Assembly: GCF_001708185.1 (NCBI RefSeq)
Contig: NZ_MDDN01000020.1
Location: 1 to 57,446 of the forward strand
Length of the DNA stretch: 57,446 nucleotides
Source of the DNA: Lysinibacillus xylanilyticus
Lineage (GTDB): Bacteria; Bacillota; Bacilli; Bacillales_A; Planococcaceae
Reading direction: 5' to 3'
The notes under the pieces were generated by a model. The model ran no database searches, had not been told where the DNA came from, and saw only the letters and a list, made by a program, of their open reading frames with translations. Positions 20,938 to 30,735 of the stretch are shown piece after piece. A program made the position numbers and the translations under genes. Every line of letters starts with the position of its first letter. The stretch's first letter is position 1.

Positions 20938-21897
20938 ATGCCGTATCATTATGCAAACTCACAATTAAAAATATTTTCTCTTAATTCAAATAATCCACTT
21001 GCTCAAGAAATTGCGCAAGAAATGGGTGTTGAATTAGGTAAATCTTCTGTTAAGCACTTCAGCGATGGAGAGGTTCAAATTAGCATTGAAGAAAGTATTC
21101 GTGGTTGTGATGTGTTTATCGTGCAGTCTACTTCTGCACCTGTAAACGAACATTTAATGGAGCTTTTAATTATGGTAGATGCTGTAAAACGCGCATCTGC
21201 TCGTACAGTAAACGTTGTAATGCCTTACTATGGTTATGCTCGTCAAGACCGCAAAGCAAAAGCACGCGAGCCAATTACAGCTAAATTAGTAGCAAACTTA
21301 CTTGAAACTGCTGGTGCAACACGTGTTATCGTTTTAGATTTACATGCACCACAAATCCAAGGCTTCTTCGATATTTTAATCGACCATTTGATGGCAGTAC
21401 CTTTATTATCTGATTACTTCAAATCAAAAGGTATCCCAGAAGAAGAAATCGTTGTTGTTTCTCCAGACCATGGTGGTGTAACACGTGCTCGTAAAATGGC
21501 AGAACGTTTAAAAGCACCTATTGCAATTATTGACAAACGTCGTCCAAAACCAAACGTTGCAGAGGTAATGAACATTGTTGGTAATGTTGATGGTAAAGTG
21601 GCAATCTTGATTGATGATATTATTGACACTGCAGGAACGATTACAATCGGCGCGGATGCATTACGTGCTGCTGGTGCGAAAGAAGTTTATGCTTGCTGTT
21701 CTCACCCAGTATTATCAGGTCCAGCAATCGAGCGTATCGAAAACTCTTCAATTAAAGAATTAGTTGTAACAAATACAATCCAGCTTCCTGAAGAGAAAAA
21801 ATCTCCAAAAATTACAGAGCTTTCGGTAGCTAAATTAATGGCAGATGCAATCTCTCGTGTTTATGAAAACAAATCTGTAAGTACTCTATTTGATTAA
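20938..21897 (+). CDS. prs: Ribose-phosphate pyrophosphokinase (PRPP synthetase)
   Basis: Makes PRPP from ribose 5-phosphate and ATP; PRPP feeds purine, pyrimidine, histidine and NAD synthesis and is the effector sensed by PurR. The 319 residues show [20 protein letters not shown] in two parts of the ATP/regulatory site, [11 protein letters not shown], and the ribose-phosphate loop [19 protein letters not shown] lies upstream of the ATG at 20938. Confidence 0.98.
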   Translation: MPYHYANSQLKIFSLNSNNPLAQEIAQEMGVELGKSSVKHFSDGEVQISIEESIRGCDVFIVQSTSAPVNEHLMELLIMVDAVKRASARTVNVVMPYYGYARQDRKAKAREPITAKLVANLLETAGATRVIVLDLHAPQIQGFFDILIDHLMAVPLLSDYFKSKGIPEEEIVVVSPDHGGVTRARKMAERLKAPIAIIDKRRPKPNVAEVMNIVGNVDGKVAILIDDIIDTAGTITIGADALRAAGAKEVYACCSHPVLSGPAIERIENSSIKELVVTNTIQLPEEKKSPKITELSVAKLMADAISRVYENKSVSTLFD

Positions 21898-21934
21898 TAT
21901 AAATAAAGATATTGCAAGTGCAGTAATATATGGC

Positions 21935-21979
21935 AAAAAAGGACAAATCTACGTTGAAAAGTAGATTTGTCCTTTTTAT
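21935..21979 (+). terminator. Terminator of glmU-prs
   Basis: Perfect stem of about 17 bp (AAAAAGGACAAATCTAC with its complement), 8-base loop, T tract. Confidence 0.93.
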
Positions 21980-22062
21980 ATGTGTTTTTGTGTGAATTTT
22001 CTTATAAAAGAGTATATAGTAAATGTGACTTAATAATATTTACACTACTTTAAAAAAATAGA

Positions 22063-22380
22063 GGTTTATCACCTAAAGATGGGGATACATTTTGTTAAAA
22101 CATATTTTATATGAAAAAGTTGATTGGAGTGGAGACTGGGCGACTCCTTGGGGGGTTAGCGATAGAGGAACGAAGACTAAGTGCATCACATCTTGAGATA
22201 ACGCCTTCGTGACCAACATTGGTGCTGTTGCCGCTGCCGCTTCGCTTTCGCGCAGATAAAAACCTTTTGCTGCTGCTAAGTTAGCACTACGCTTCCGCAC
22301 AGAAAACACTTGTTATCCCGACGCCCCCAGGAAAGCGCCCAGTCGGAACGAAGATCAACCCCACGTTATGGTGATGAGCC
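22063..22380. repeat. Family A dispersed repeat, long copy 3
   Basis: A 318-base palindromic element. Its right end reads GGTGATGAGCC, the complement of the GGCTCATCACC left end seen at 40798. The left end here is a degenerate version. Inner arms GTTGATTGGAGTGGAGAC and GAACGAAGATCAAC are imperfect inverted repeats. The interior (about 22195-22315) holds a module with CGCTTCGCTTTCGCGC and TTGCTGCTGCTAAGTTAGC that recurs inside family B copy 2. No protein-coding frame is convincing. The flanking gap (21980-22494) otherwise holds only the ctc leader. Confidence 0.75.
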
Positions 22381-22494
22381 GAAATAGAGGTAAATATTAT
22401 TATAGCCTTCAACATATGTCATTATATTTTAAAAAGTGATAGTGACATTAATCGTAAGGCGTAAATAATTTTTCTTGGAAGGGGAAGTATAGAT

Positions 22495-23073
22495 ATGAGT
22501 ACAGTATTAAGTGTTAAAAAGCGCGAAGCTGGGCATCGTTCGACATTAACCCAACTTAGAAAAGGGGGAGCCATTCCTGCGGTTATTTACGGCTATAATT
22601 TAGATTCAACCCCAATTTCTATTTCAGCGAAGGAATTCAGAAAATCTATTTTAAAAAATGGACAAAACAGTGTATTTCCAATGGATTTGGACGGAAAAAA
22701 AGTGAATGTTGTTGTGTCAGAAATACAACAAAGCTCTTTGAGAGATGAAGTAAATCATATAGACTTTTTTGCAATTAATATGTCTGAAGCATTAGAAGCT
22801 GATGTGCCTATTAAACTTGTCGGAGATTCAGTTGGCGTAAGTGAGGGTGGTATTTTGATGCAGCCTAACTTAGAGTTGAAAATTAAAGTAAAACCAACTG
22901 ATATGCCTGAAGTAATTGAAGTGGATATTACTAAACTCTTAATTGGTGAGTCCATTACCGTAGCAAATATTCGGGAAACAATAGATTTTGAGATTGTTAG
23001 TGAAGATGAGCGCATATTAGCAACGATGATGGCTCCAGCTGTAGTAGTTGAAGGAGCAGATCGTACTGAATAA
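22495..23073 (+). CDS. ctc: 50S ribosomal protein L25 / general stress protein Ctc
   Basis: Binds 5S rRNA in the large subunit; the two-domain CTC form is stress-induced in B. subtilis through sigma-B. At 192 residues it has the N-terminal L25 domain (about 1-90; EAGHRSTLTQLRKGGAIPAV) and the C-terminal TL5 domain (about 95-180; VPIKLVGDSVGVSEGG). B. subtilis Ctc is slightly longer (about 204) with an acidic tail that is absent here. GGAAGGGGA precedes the ATG. I could not find a clear sigma-B promoter. Confidence 0.93.
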   Translation: MSTVLSVKKREAGHRSTLTQLRKGGAIPAVIYGYNLDSTPISISAKEFRKSILKNGQNSVFPMDLDGKKVNVVVSEIQQSSLRDEVNHIDFFAINMSEALEADVPIKLVGDSVGVSEGGILMQPNLELKIKVKPTDMPEVIEVDITKLLIGESITVANIRETIDFEIVSEDERILATMMAPAVVVEGADRTE

Positions 23074-23097
23074 GAGTAAAAATAGATAATCAGGAAA

Positions 23098-23137
23098 GGC
23101 TGTTAAAGAAGGCTATACTTCTTTAACAGCCCTTTTG
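23098..23137 (+). terminator. Terminator after ctc
   Basis: Perfect 14-bp stem GGCTGTTAAAGAAG with its complement, 6-base loop, then CTTTTGTG. The next 250 bases before pth show only an extended -10 (TATGGTAAAAT near 23341). Confidence 0.92.
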
Positions 23138-23385
23138 TGTTTTATGGAAATCCATATACCTCATATAATTAAAAGATTAACAAAGGAGAACGATACTTTA
23201 TTTGAGACCTATCTGTTTTTTAGTGGATTCTCAACTATAGCTTTTGAAAAGAACCTATACTTTTCTTAGTTAATCAGAGCTTTTGTATTTTTGAATTTTT
23301 TCCATTCAAGAAATGTACGAAATGCTTTCTTGGCACACGGTATGGTAAAATAATGACTATTAGATTTGAAAGAAGAGAGGTACTT

Positions 23386-23952
23386 ATGAAAATTATCGTC
23401 GGTTTAGGGAATCCGGGTAAACCTTATGAACATACAAGACATAATATTGGCTTTGATGTTATTGATGCTATAGCTGAAAAATGGGGTACACCTTTAACTA
23501 ATTCAAAGTTTAACGGCATGTATGCAACAGTACATCGTCCTGAAGGAAAGGTTCTACTTGTTAAACCTTTAACATATATGAATTTATCAGGGGAATGTGT
23601 TGGTCCCCTTATGGACTATTTTGATATTGATGTGGAAGATTTAATTGTTATCTATGACGATTTAGATTTAGAAACAGGTAAATTACGTCTGCGTCAAAAA
23701 GGTAGTGCAGGTGGACATAATGGTATTAAATCATTAATTCAGCATTTAGGCACGCAAGAATTTAATCGCATCCGTGTTGGGGTTAATCGCCCGCCAACTG
23801 GCATGAAGGTAGCAGATTACGTGTTATCTAAATTTTCAAAAGAAGACCAAGCTATTGTTGGGGACGCTATTGAAAAGTGTGTAAATGCTATAGAAGCATC
23901 TCTTTCAGAACCATTTCTTGATGTGATGAATCACTTTAACAGTAGTAAATAA
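23386..23952 (+). CDS. pth: Peptidyl-tRNA hydrolase
   Basis: Recycles peptidyl-tRNA released from stalled ribosomes; called spoVC in B. subtilis. The 188 residues include the catalytic set Asn9, His19 and Asp92 (in [15 protein letters not shown] and VIYDDLDLE), plus GSAGGHNG and the C-terminal DYVLSKF. The ATG at 23386 lies after AGAGAGG; an ATG at 23353 would add eleven residues. The usual order pth-fin-mfd follows. Confidence 0.97.
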   Translation: MKIIVGLGNPGKPYEHTRHNIGFDVIDAIAEKWGTPLTNSKFNGMYATVHRPEGKVLLVKPLTYMNLSGECVGPLMDYFDIDVEDLIVIYDDLDLETGKLRLRQKGSAGGHNGIKSLIQHLGTQEFNRIRVGVNRPPTGMKVADYVLSKFSKEDQAIVGDAIEKCVNAIEASLSEPFLDVMNHFNSSK

Positions 23953-24178
23953 ATATATAAAGAGTTAAAGCTTATTGTGGATATTGCGATCGGTAGCTTG
24001 CGACTACGGCCAACTAAACTGTATAGCGTAGTCTTCAACACAATGCAAAAATTATTCTCTTTTCTGAAGGCATAGTAACTATGACATTTAAGCTGAGTGA
24101 GAATTGGAAAGTGCATAATCCTTTTTAGAAATGTCTATACTTTAAGTAGAAAGTTGCTTAAAGGAGGATGATTTGGAG

Positions 24179-24406
24179 ATGTCAGTTCGCTATCGATGTC
24201 GACATTGTGAAGTAGAAATAGGGACACTACCATTTGATGCAGATGATACAATTCGAAAACTGCATATTTTCGAAATGGGAGAAGCGGATGATTATGTTGA
24301 GAAAGATCAACATGGACAAACGACGGTGCACTGCATTTGTGAGCAATGTGAGGATTCGCTGAAACAATATCCAGATTATCACGCACTCAATAAATGGATT
24401 CAATAA
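24179..24406 (+). CDS. fin: Anti-sigma-F factor Fin (YabK)
   Basis: In B. subtilis forespores Fin is made under sigma-F and inhibits it, aiding the switch to sigma-G. The 75 residues have two zinc-binding CxxC motifs, CRHC at residues 7-10 and CEQC near residue 58, at the spacing seen in Fin. The start is uncertain: the ATG at 24179 aligns with B. subtilis Fin, but AGGAGG lies 11 bases away, while a TTG at 24173 is 5 bases away and would add two residues. It lies between pth and mfd as in other Bacilli. The sequence outside the zinc motifs diverges considerably. Confidence 0.85.
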   Translation: MSVRYRCRHCEVEIGTLPFDADDTIRKLHIFEMGEADDYVEKDQHGQTTVHCICEQCEDSLKQYPDYHALNKWIQ

Positions 24407-24416
24407 TTGGAAGGAT

Positions 24417-24450
24417 GCTTTGGCGCACTTTCGTGCGTTCAAAGCTTTTT
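24417..24450 (+). terminator. Terminator after fin
   Basis: Stem GCTTTG-CGCAC/GTGCG-CAAAGC with a small bulge, TTTC loop and TTTTT. Confidence 0.85.
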
Positions 24451-24544
24451 CCGTTTAAAAAATGGACAATAAAGATGCGTATTATAGTACTAGATTCGTA
24501 GTAATATGACGAATAGAATTACGCGCTGAAAGGAGCTTTTGACT

Positions 24545-27500
24545 GTGGAAGTTTTACGACAGCTTGTGTCGCAGGACAAACATATCACATCATTTTTACA
24601 GGAGATTCAGAGCGGTCATACTGCATCACAACTTATTACAGGATTAACAGGAAGCGCACGTCCGGTAATGGTCGATGTGTTATTTGAATATGTTAAAAAA
24701 CCAATCTATATTGTATCTCCTAATCTATTGCAAGCTCAAAAAATGGCTGACGAGCTTGTGGGACTTTTAGGTGAGGAGCATGTTCATTATTATCCTGCGG
24801 ATGAGTTTATTGCCGCAGACTTGTCTGTAGCCTCTCCAGAGTTACGTGCAGAGCGAATCGCGACACTCGATCACCTAGCTAGAGGTGAAAAAGCTGTGTA
24901 TGTGATACCAGTTGCGGGCTTACGCAAAATGATGCAGCCTAAAGAGCATTGGCTACAATATTTTTTACAAACAGCAGTAGGCGAGGAAATTCAGACTGAA
25001 GAATGGCTACAAACATTAGTAGAGATGGGTTACGTACGTAATTCAATGGTGACGACACCTGGCGAATTTGCGTTACGTGGTGGCATACTAGATATTTATC
25101 CACCGTATTTAGAGTCACCTATTCGTATTGAGTTGTTTGATACGGAAGTAGACTCTATTCGAACATTTTCAGCGGATGATCAACGTTCCATTGATAAATT
25201 GCAAAAAGTTCGCATCCTACCAGCGTCTGAAGTTATTTTGACGAAGAAAGAAAGAGTCGCGTTGGCAAGTCGTTTAGAAGCGGCGTTAGCGACAAGCTTA
25301 AAGAAAGTCAAAAAACAAGAGACAAAGGAGTTACTTTATCAGCATATACAATATGATATTGAGTTGTTACAGCAGGGGAATTTACCAGACTACGTAAACA
25401 AATATGGTTCGTTATTGTATGAGAAAACTGCTTACTTAGGTGACTATTTTGCACATGATGGGATTGTGCTATTTGATGAGCTTGGCCGTATTCAGGAGGT
25501 TATGGAAGCCTGGGAACGTGAAGAGGATGAATGGTTTTTATCGTTAATTGAAGAAGGAAAAATGGTGCATGATGTAAAGCCTGCCTTCTCTTTAAAAGAA
25601 ATATTAGCAATGCTGTCACAGCAAAAATTATATTTCTCATTATTTTCACGGACATTTGCAGGTGTAACATTTAATAAGACGACAAACTTTTCTTGTAAGC
25701 CAATGCAGCAATTTCATGGTCAAATGTCTTTATTACAAAGTGAGGTTGAACGCTGGCTACTTGGTAAATTTACTGTACTTATCGTTACTAGGGATAAAGA
25801 ACGTGTTAAACGTGTACAGGAAATGCTTGAGGAATATGATATTCATACGACAATCGGTGATCCAACAGAGCCGGGTATTTATATTGTGGATGGTTCACTG
25901 TCTAGTGGCTTTGAATTGCCATTACAACGTTTAGCGATCGTGACAGAGGATGAATTATTCAAACAACAGGCGAAGAAAAAAGCACGTCCTCAAAAAATGA
26001 CGAATGCCGAACGTATTAAAAGCTATACAGAAATTAAACCGGGTGATTATGTTGTACATGTACATCATGGTATTGGGAAATATATTGGTGTAGAGACATT
26101 AGAGGTAAATGGTACACATAAGGATTACTTACACATTCGATATCGTGCAGATGATAAATTATATGTACCAGTAGAGCAAATCGATTTAATTCAAAAATAT
26201 GTGGCATCTGAAGAACGTGAACCGAAGCTACATAAATTAGGTGGAGCAGAGTGGAAAAAAGCCAAAGCAAAGGTATCGTCTGCTGTACAAGATATTGCTG
26301 ATGATTTAATTAAACTTTATGCGAAGCGTGAAGCAGAGAAGGGCCATGCATTTGCGTTTGACAACGATGATCAGCGTAATTTCGAGGCTTCATTCCCGTA
26401 TGAGGAGACAGAAGATCAGCTACGTTCAATTGTTGAAGTAAAACGTGATATGGAACGTGAACGCCCTATGGATCGCCTCGTATGTGGTGACGTAGGCTAT
26501 GGTAAAACAGAGGTAGCAATTCGTGCCGCATTTAAAGCAATTCAAGATGGTAAACAGGTCGCTTTCCTAGTTCCAACAACAATTTTAGCGCAGCAGCACT
26601 ATGAAACTATTCGTGAACGATTCCAAGACTTCGCTATAAACGTAGGTCTCTTGTCTCGTTTCCGTACAAAAAAAGAACAAACAGCGACATTAAAAGGTTT
26701 AAAAGAAGGACAAGTTGATATTGTCGTTGGAACACACCGAATTTTATCTAAGGATCTAACATTCCAAGACTTAGGACTGCTCATTGTTGATGAAGAGCAA
26801 CGTTTTGGCGTTACACATAAGGAAAAAATTAAACAACTAAAAACCAATGTCGATGTATTAACGCTCACAGCTACTCCAATTCCAAGAACGTTGCATATGT
26901 CGATGGTAGGTGTTCGTGATTTATCGGTTATTGAAACTCCACCAGCCAACCGTTTCCCAGTGCAAACGTATGTAATGGAGCATAGTGGTGCATTAGTGCG
27001 TGAAGCCATTGAGAGAGAAATGGCACGTGGAGGCCAAGTATTCTATTTATACAATCGTGTAGAGGATATGGCTCGAAAAGTCGAGGAGATTCAACTGCTT
27101 GTTCCAGAAGCACGTATAGGGCATGCACATGGGAAAATGACGGAATCCGAATTAGAATCTGTAATATTAGCCTTTTTAGAAGGTGACTATGATGTGCTAG
27201 TAACGACAACCATTATCGAGACCGGTGTGGATATACCAAATGTGAACACATTGATTGTCCATGATGCTGATCGAATGGGCTTAGCGCAGCTTTATCAATT
27301 GCGTGGTCGTGTAGGGCGTTCTAATAGGGTGGCATATGCGTACTTTATGTATCAACGTGATAAAGTTCTTACAGATGTGGCTGAGCAACGATTACAGGCG
27401 ATTAAAGAATTTACAGAGTTGGGATCAGGTTTTAAAATTGCTATGCGTGACTTATCCATTCGTGGAGCTGGTAACTTGCTTGGGGCCCAACAGCATGGCT

Positions 27501-28057
27501 TTATTGATTCTGTCGGTTTTGATTTATATTCACAAATGCTAGAAGAAGCAATTGCCGAGCGTCAAACAGGTGTGAAAAAAGAAGAAAAGCCAGACATAGA
27601 AATTCTATTGAGTGTTGATGCATATATCCCAGATGCATACATTCCTGACGGCTATCAAAAAATTCAAATGTATAAACGTATTAAAGCAATGGATCATGTG
27701 GAAGAATATAGCGAAATCATGGAGGAATTAGCGGATCGCTTCGGTGATCTTCCGATTGAAACAGAACGCTTACTGCGAATTGCACGTATGAAGGTATGGG
27801 GATTAGATGCAGGGGTATTATCTGTGAAAGAAAAGCAAAAGATTGTCACACTATTGCTGTCTGCAGAAGGTACAGCGCGAGTTGATGGCGGTAAAATTGT
27901 TGAGGAATCCATGAAATTTGAACGTGCTGTCGGTTTTGGTATGGATGGTATGCAATTGAAATTTACGATCGATGAACGAAAATGTGGAAAATACCAACCC
28001 TTTGATATTTTAGAAGAAATGATGCAAATTATTGCTAATGCAAAAAAACAACAATAG
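24545..28057 (+). CDS. mfd: Transcription-repair coupling factor Mfd
   Basis: Removes RNA polymerase stalled at DNA damage and recruits the UvrABC machinery. The 1170 residues are the usual length. In order: UvrB-like domains 1-3 (about 1-350), the RNA polymerase-interacting domain (about 490-560, with GDYVVHVHHGIGKYIGVETL), and the superfamily 2 translocase with Walker A GDVGYGKTE near 647, DEEQ near 748 and the RG-type motif LYQLRGRVGRSNR. The C-terminal inhibitory TRCF domain follows from about 1010. I choose the GTG at 24545, 9 bases after AGGAG; a TTG at 24539 is too close. Confidence 0.97.
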   Translation: MEVLRQLVSQDKHITSFLQEIQSGHTASQLITGLTGSARPVMVDVLFEYVKKPIYIVSPNLLQAQKMADELVGLLGEEHVHYYPADEFIAADLSVASPELRAERIATLDHLARGEKAVYVIPVAGLRKMMQPKEHWLQYFLQTAVGEEIQTEEWLQTLVEMGYVRNSMVTTPGEFALRGGILDIYPPYLESPIRIELFDTEVDSIRTFSADDQRSIDKLQKVRILPASEVILTKKERVALASRLEAALATSLKKVKKQETKELLYQHIQYDIELLQQGNLPDYVNKYGSLLYEKTAYLGDYFAHDGIVLFDELGRIQEVMEAWEREEDEWFLSLIEEGKMVHDVKPAFSLKEILAMLSQQKLYFSLFSRTFAGVTFNKTTNFSCKPMQQFHGQMSLLQSEVERWLLGKFTVLIVTRDKERVKRVQEMLEEYDIHTTIGDPTEPGIYIVDGSLSSGFELPLQRLAIVTEDELFKQQAKKKARPQKMTNAERIKSYTEIKPGDYVVHVHHGIGKYIGVETLEVNGTHKDYLHIRYRADDKLYVPVEQIDLIQKYVASEEREPKLHKLGGAEWKKAKAKVSSAVQDIADDLIKLYAKREAEKGHAFAFDNDDQRNFEASFPYEETEDQLRSIVEVKRDMERERPMDRLVCGDVGYGKTEVAIRAAFKAIQDGKQVAFLVPTTILAQQHYETIRERFQDFAINVGLLSRFRTKKEQTATLKGLKEGQVDIVVGTHRILSKDLTFQDLGLLIVDEEQRFGVTHKEKIKQLKTNVDVLTLTATPIPRTLHMSMVGVRDLSVIETPPANRFPVQTYVMEHSGALVREAIEREMARGGQVFYLYNRVEDMARKVEEIQLLVPEARIGHAHGKMTESELESVILAFLEGDYDVLVTTTIIETGVDIPNVNTLIVHDADRMGLAQLYQLRGRVGRSNRVAYAYFMYQRDKVLTDVAEQRLQAIKEFTELGSGFKIAMRDLSIRGAGNLLGAQQHGFIDSVGFDLYSQMLEEAIAERQTGVKKEEKPDIEILLSVDAYIPDAYIPDGYQKIQMYKRIKAMDHVEEYSEIMEELADRFGDLPIETERLLRIARMKVWGLDAGVLSVKEKQKIVTLLLSAEGTARVDGGKIVEESMKFERAVGFGMDGMQLKFTIDERKCGKYQPFDILEEMMQIIANAKKQQ

Positions 28058-28060
28058 ATG

Positions 28061-28103
28061 AAAAGCTGATCTTACCTCACGTGGGTAATGATCAGCTTTT
28101 TTA
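28061..28103 (+). terminator. Terminator after mfd
   Basis: Two-part stem AAAAGCTGATC/GATCAGCTTTT with an inner TTACC/GGTAA helix and a T tract. The rest of the gap up to spoVT (28104-28408) is AT-rich. It holds a short possible family A relic (AAGTTGATTGAAGTT near 28218) and the spoVT promoter; I see nothing else. Confidence 0.92.
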
Positions 28104-28334
28104 TTTGGCTAAGCATAAAATGACAAGCGTTGAAACGTCAAAGTCGAATTGATTATTATGGTTCACTAAATTTTTTCATAAATCATTTATAGAAATTTGT
28201 TCTGTGGTTAATCTAAGATAAGTTGATTGAAGTTAAAATTCTACATGTTAGAAGCATTTAGAGCAATGGCTTAGGCTTTCCAAAACCTTTTTGAAAAATA
28301 AAGTTGGCTGTGAAATCCTTTTTCTTCAGTTTTT

Positions 28335-28364
28335 GCATAGATTGCTTCATAAAAAACCATACTA
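28335..28364 (+). promoter_or_regulatory. Sigma-G promoter of spoVT
   Basis: GCATA, an 18-base spacer, then CATACTA: a full match to the sigma-G consensus in sequence and spacing. It ends 44 bases before the spoVT start. In B. subtilis spoVT is under sigma-G. Confidence 0.85.
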
Positions 28365-28408
28365 TTGTTGAATAAAAATTTCATTGTAGCGAAAGCGAGG
28401 CATTAAGA

Positions 28409-28945
28409 ATGAAGGCAACAGGAATTGTTCGTCGTATTGATGATTTAGGGCGTGTGGTTATTCCAAAAGAAATTCGTAGGACGCTACGTATTCGTGAAGG
28501 TGACCCGCTAGAAATTTATACAGACCGTGAAGGTGAAGTCATTTTAAAGAAATATTCTCCAATTAATGATTTGGGAGAATTTGCGAGAGAATATGTAGAA
28601 ACATTATATGAAACGTTAGGTACTCCAGCATTTGTAACCGACCGAGATGAAGTAATTGCTGTTTCAGGAATCGGTAAGAAAGAGTACATTAATCGTCGTA
28701 TTACATCCTTTGCGGAAAGTTTTATGGATGAGCGTTCAACAAAAATAGAAAAAATGGAAACAACTATTGAGATTGTCCCTGGACAATATGAGCAAGTGAA
28801 GTCATATTGTGCAACGCCTATTATGGTAAATGGTGATCCAATCGGCTGTATTATCGTTTTGTCTAAAGTGCATTTTGTTGGTGAGGTTGAAGTAAAAGTC
28901 GCAGAAACAGCTGCTAACTTCTTAGCGAAACAAATGAATAGTTAA
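28409..28945 (+). CDS. spoVT: Stage V sporulation protein T, AbrB-family transcriptional regulator
   Basis: Forespore regulator that tunes sigma-G genes. The 178 residues combine an N-terminal AbrB-type swapped-hairpin domain (about 1-50; MKATGIVRRIDDLGRVVIPK) with a C-terminal GAF-like domain (about 60-178; TPAFVTDRDEVIAVSGIGKK). The ATG at 28409 has GCGAGG upstream. It is a paralogue of the AbrB encoded at 8683-8961. Its own terminator follows. Confidence 0.96.
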   Translation: MKATGIVRRIDDLGRVVIPKEIRRTLRIREGDPLEIYTDREGEVILKKYSPINDLGEFAREYVETLYETLGTPAFVTDRDEVIAVSGIGKKEYINRRITSFAESFMDERSTKIEKMETTIEIVPGQYEQVKSYCATPIMVNGDPIGCIIVLSKVHFVGEVEVKVAETAANFLAKQMNS

Positions 28946-28954
28946 TGAAAATTT

Positions 28955-28998
28955 AAAGTTATTGCGCTGACCTTTTAGGCTGAACAATAACTTTTTTT
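28955..28998 (+). terminator. Terminator after spoVT
   Basis: Perfect 10-bp stem AAAGTTATTG/CAATAACTTT, 20-base loop, seven T. Confidence 0.85.
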
Positions 28999-29103
28999 GT
29001 ACATAGTTGTATACAGAATATTTATGATGGTGCAATCGGGCGCGTCAAACTTTTGAGATATGCTATACTATTGGCATTGTTATAGAAGGAAAGAGGGCAA
29101 TTT

Positions 29104-30726
29104 ATGTCGGAACGTTTTGGCATGAAAAGCTACATGAAGGGCGCGGCATTACTTACAATTGCTGCTCTTATTGTGAAGGTTCTTAGTGCAATTTATCGTG
29201 TGCCTTTTCAAAATCTTGTTGGTGATGAAGGTTTTTATATTTACCAGCAGGTTTATCCAATAATATCCATTTTTGTTGTGTGGACATCTAGCGGCTTTGC
29301 AGTAGCCATTTCTAAAATGCTAGCAGATAATGATTGTATTTTAGACCCGTTGGAGCGAAATCGGAAACGTAGCGGTATTATACGTATTGTTTTTCGCTAT
29401 TTAACATTACTATCGTTGTTGTTTTTTTGTGTTTTATTTGGTGGTGCTGAAATACTTGCACAGCTCATGGGCGATACTGAGCTAGCACCTTTAATACGGA
29501 CTGGTTCATTTATAGTGCTTGTCATGCCAGCTCTCGCTATTTTGAAGGGTGGCTTTCAATCAAGAGGTATTATGGAGCCGATTGCTTATGCACAAGTCCT
29601 TGAACAAGCTGTGAGAGTATTTGTCATTTTAGCAGGTACATTTATTATTATGACGACGACAAAGTCACTATATAGCGCAGGGCAAATGGCCATTATAGGT
29701 ACGGTAATTGGCGAAATTGTAGGCTTTTTATTACTGGCGTTTATCTTTAAAAAACGTTTTGGCCTATTGAAAGATCAAAAACTACAGCAACGTGTCGAAA
29801 GTTTTTCCGTTATTAAAGAGGTAACGTTACTAAGCTTAAGTGTGAGCATGAGTGGTCTATTGTTACTAGGCTATCAGCTAGTGGATTCCTTTACTATTTA
29901 TTCACTATTAATCGAAGGTGGTATGGATCAGACGGTAGCTAAGGAAACAAAAGGTATTTATGACCGCGGGCAGCCATTGGTACAGCTTGGAGTTGTCATT
30001 GCTTCTTCTCTTTCGCTTGCTATTGTGCCTCTTATTGCACATATGTCTAAAAAACAGGATGGGCGTAGTGCAATTCCGTTTATACAGCTAACGTATAGAG
30101 CGTCTGTATTATTTGGATGGGCAGCATCTCTAGGTTTAATACTCGTTATGCCTTATATTAATGCAATGCTTTTTAAAACAGATGCACTATCAGAAGTGCT
30201 TATGGTATATGTGTTACAAATTGTTCCTTTGTCGATTATTTTGACATTTACAGCTATTCTGCAAGGTTATGGAAAATTAAAAAAGCCAGCGTTATTTTTA
30301 ATTATAGGTTTTATATTAAAAATAATATTAAATGTGCTGATAGTTAGTTTCTTCGGAGTATTAGGTGCGGCCATTGCTAATAATGTGGGTCTATTATTTA
30401 CAGCACTGATGCTTGCTTTCTATTTGAAGAAAATGACGGCAATTCAATTAGCGCCAGCCGATTTTTACAAAAAAGTTGGAATTGCTTCACTCAGCATGGC
30501 AATTGTAGTATTAGTTTGGTTACAGTTTGTGCCAGAGTTGTTAAACCAATTTTTATCACCCCGATTTGTCGCAGTGATAGCAGGTTCTACAGCCGTATGT
30601 TTAGGTGCATTTGTAATGATTACAGTAATCGCTAAGTTACGAGTACTGGCTGAAAAAGAGTGGTACTTACTGCCGTTTGGGCGCAGAATGGCTGTTTATC
30701 AATTATGGTTAAATCGGAAGAAGTAG
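29104..30726 (+). CDS. yabM: Polysaccharide biosynthesis / flippase-like membrane protein (YabM, SpoVB/MurJ group)
   Basis: A 540-residue polytopic membrane protein of the MOP superfamily (PF01943-like), with about 14 hydrophobic segments. The N-terminal AALLTIAALIVKVLSAIYRV and FVGDEGF-type region (here LVGDEGFYIYQQVYP) is typical of SpoVB and YabM. Relatives move lipid-linked precursors such as lipid II or polysaccharide units; the substrate here is not known. The gene directly abuts mazG (the GTG at 30727 follows its stop), and the order spoVT-yabM-mazG-rqcP-yabPQ-divIC matches B. subtilis. Confidence 0.9.
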   Translation: MSERFGMKSYMKGAALLTIAALIVKVLSAIYRVPFQNLVGDEGFYIYQQVYPIISIFVVWTSSGFAVAISKMLADNDCILDPLERNRKRSGIIRIVFRYLTLLSLLFFCVLFGGAEILAQLMGDTELAPLIRTGSFIVLVMPALAILKGGFQSRGIMEPIAYAQVLEQAVRVFVILAGTFIIMTTTKSLYSAGQMAIIGTVIGEIVGFLLLAFIFKKRFGLLKDQKLQQRVESFSVIKEVTLLSLSVSMSGLLLLGYQLVDSFTIYSLLIEGGMDQTVAKETKGIYDRGQPLVQLGVVIASSLSLAIVPLIAHMSKKQDGRSAIPFIQLTYRASVLFGWAASLGLILVMPYINAMLFKTDALSEVLMVYVLQIVPLSIILTFTAILQGYGKLKKPALFLIIGFILKIILNVLIVSFFGVLGAAIANNVGLLFTALMLAFYLKKMTAIQLAPADFYKKVGIASLSMAIVVLVWLQFVPELLNQFLSPRFVAVIAGSTAVCLGAFVMITVIAKLRVLAEKEWYLLPFGRRMAVYQLWLNRKK

Positions 30727-30735
30727 GTGGATGGA

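Noticed and set aside
23160..23330. Small frame after AAAGGAG in the ctc-pth gap
   Set aside because: The nearest start is 13 bases away and the frame is 12 codons; not distinguishable from chance.
24001..24050. GACTACG/CGTAGTC hairpin between pth and fin as a terminator
   Set aside because: Large loop and no following T tract; too weak to call.
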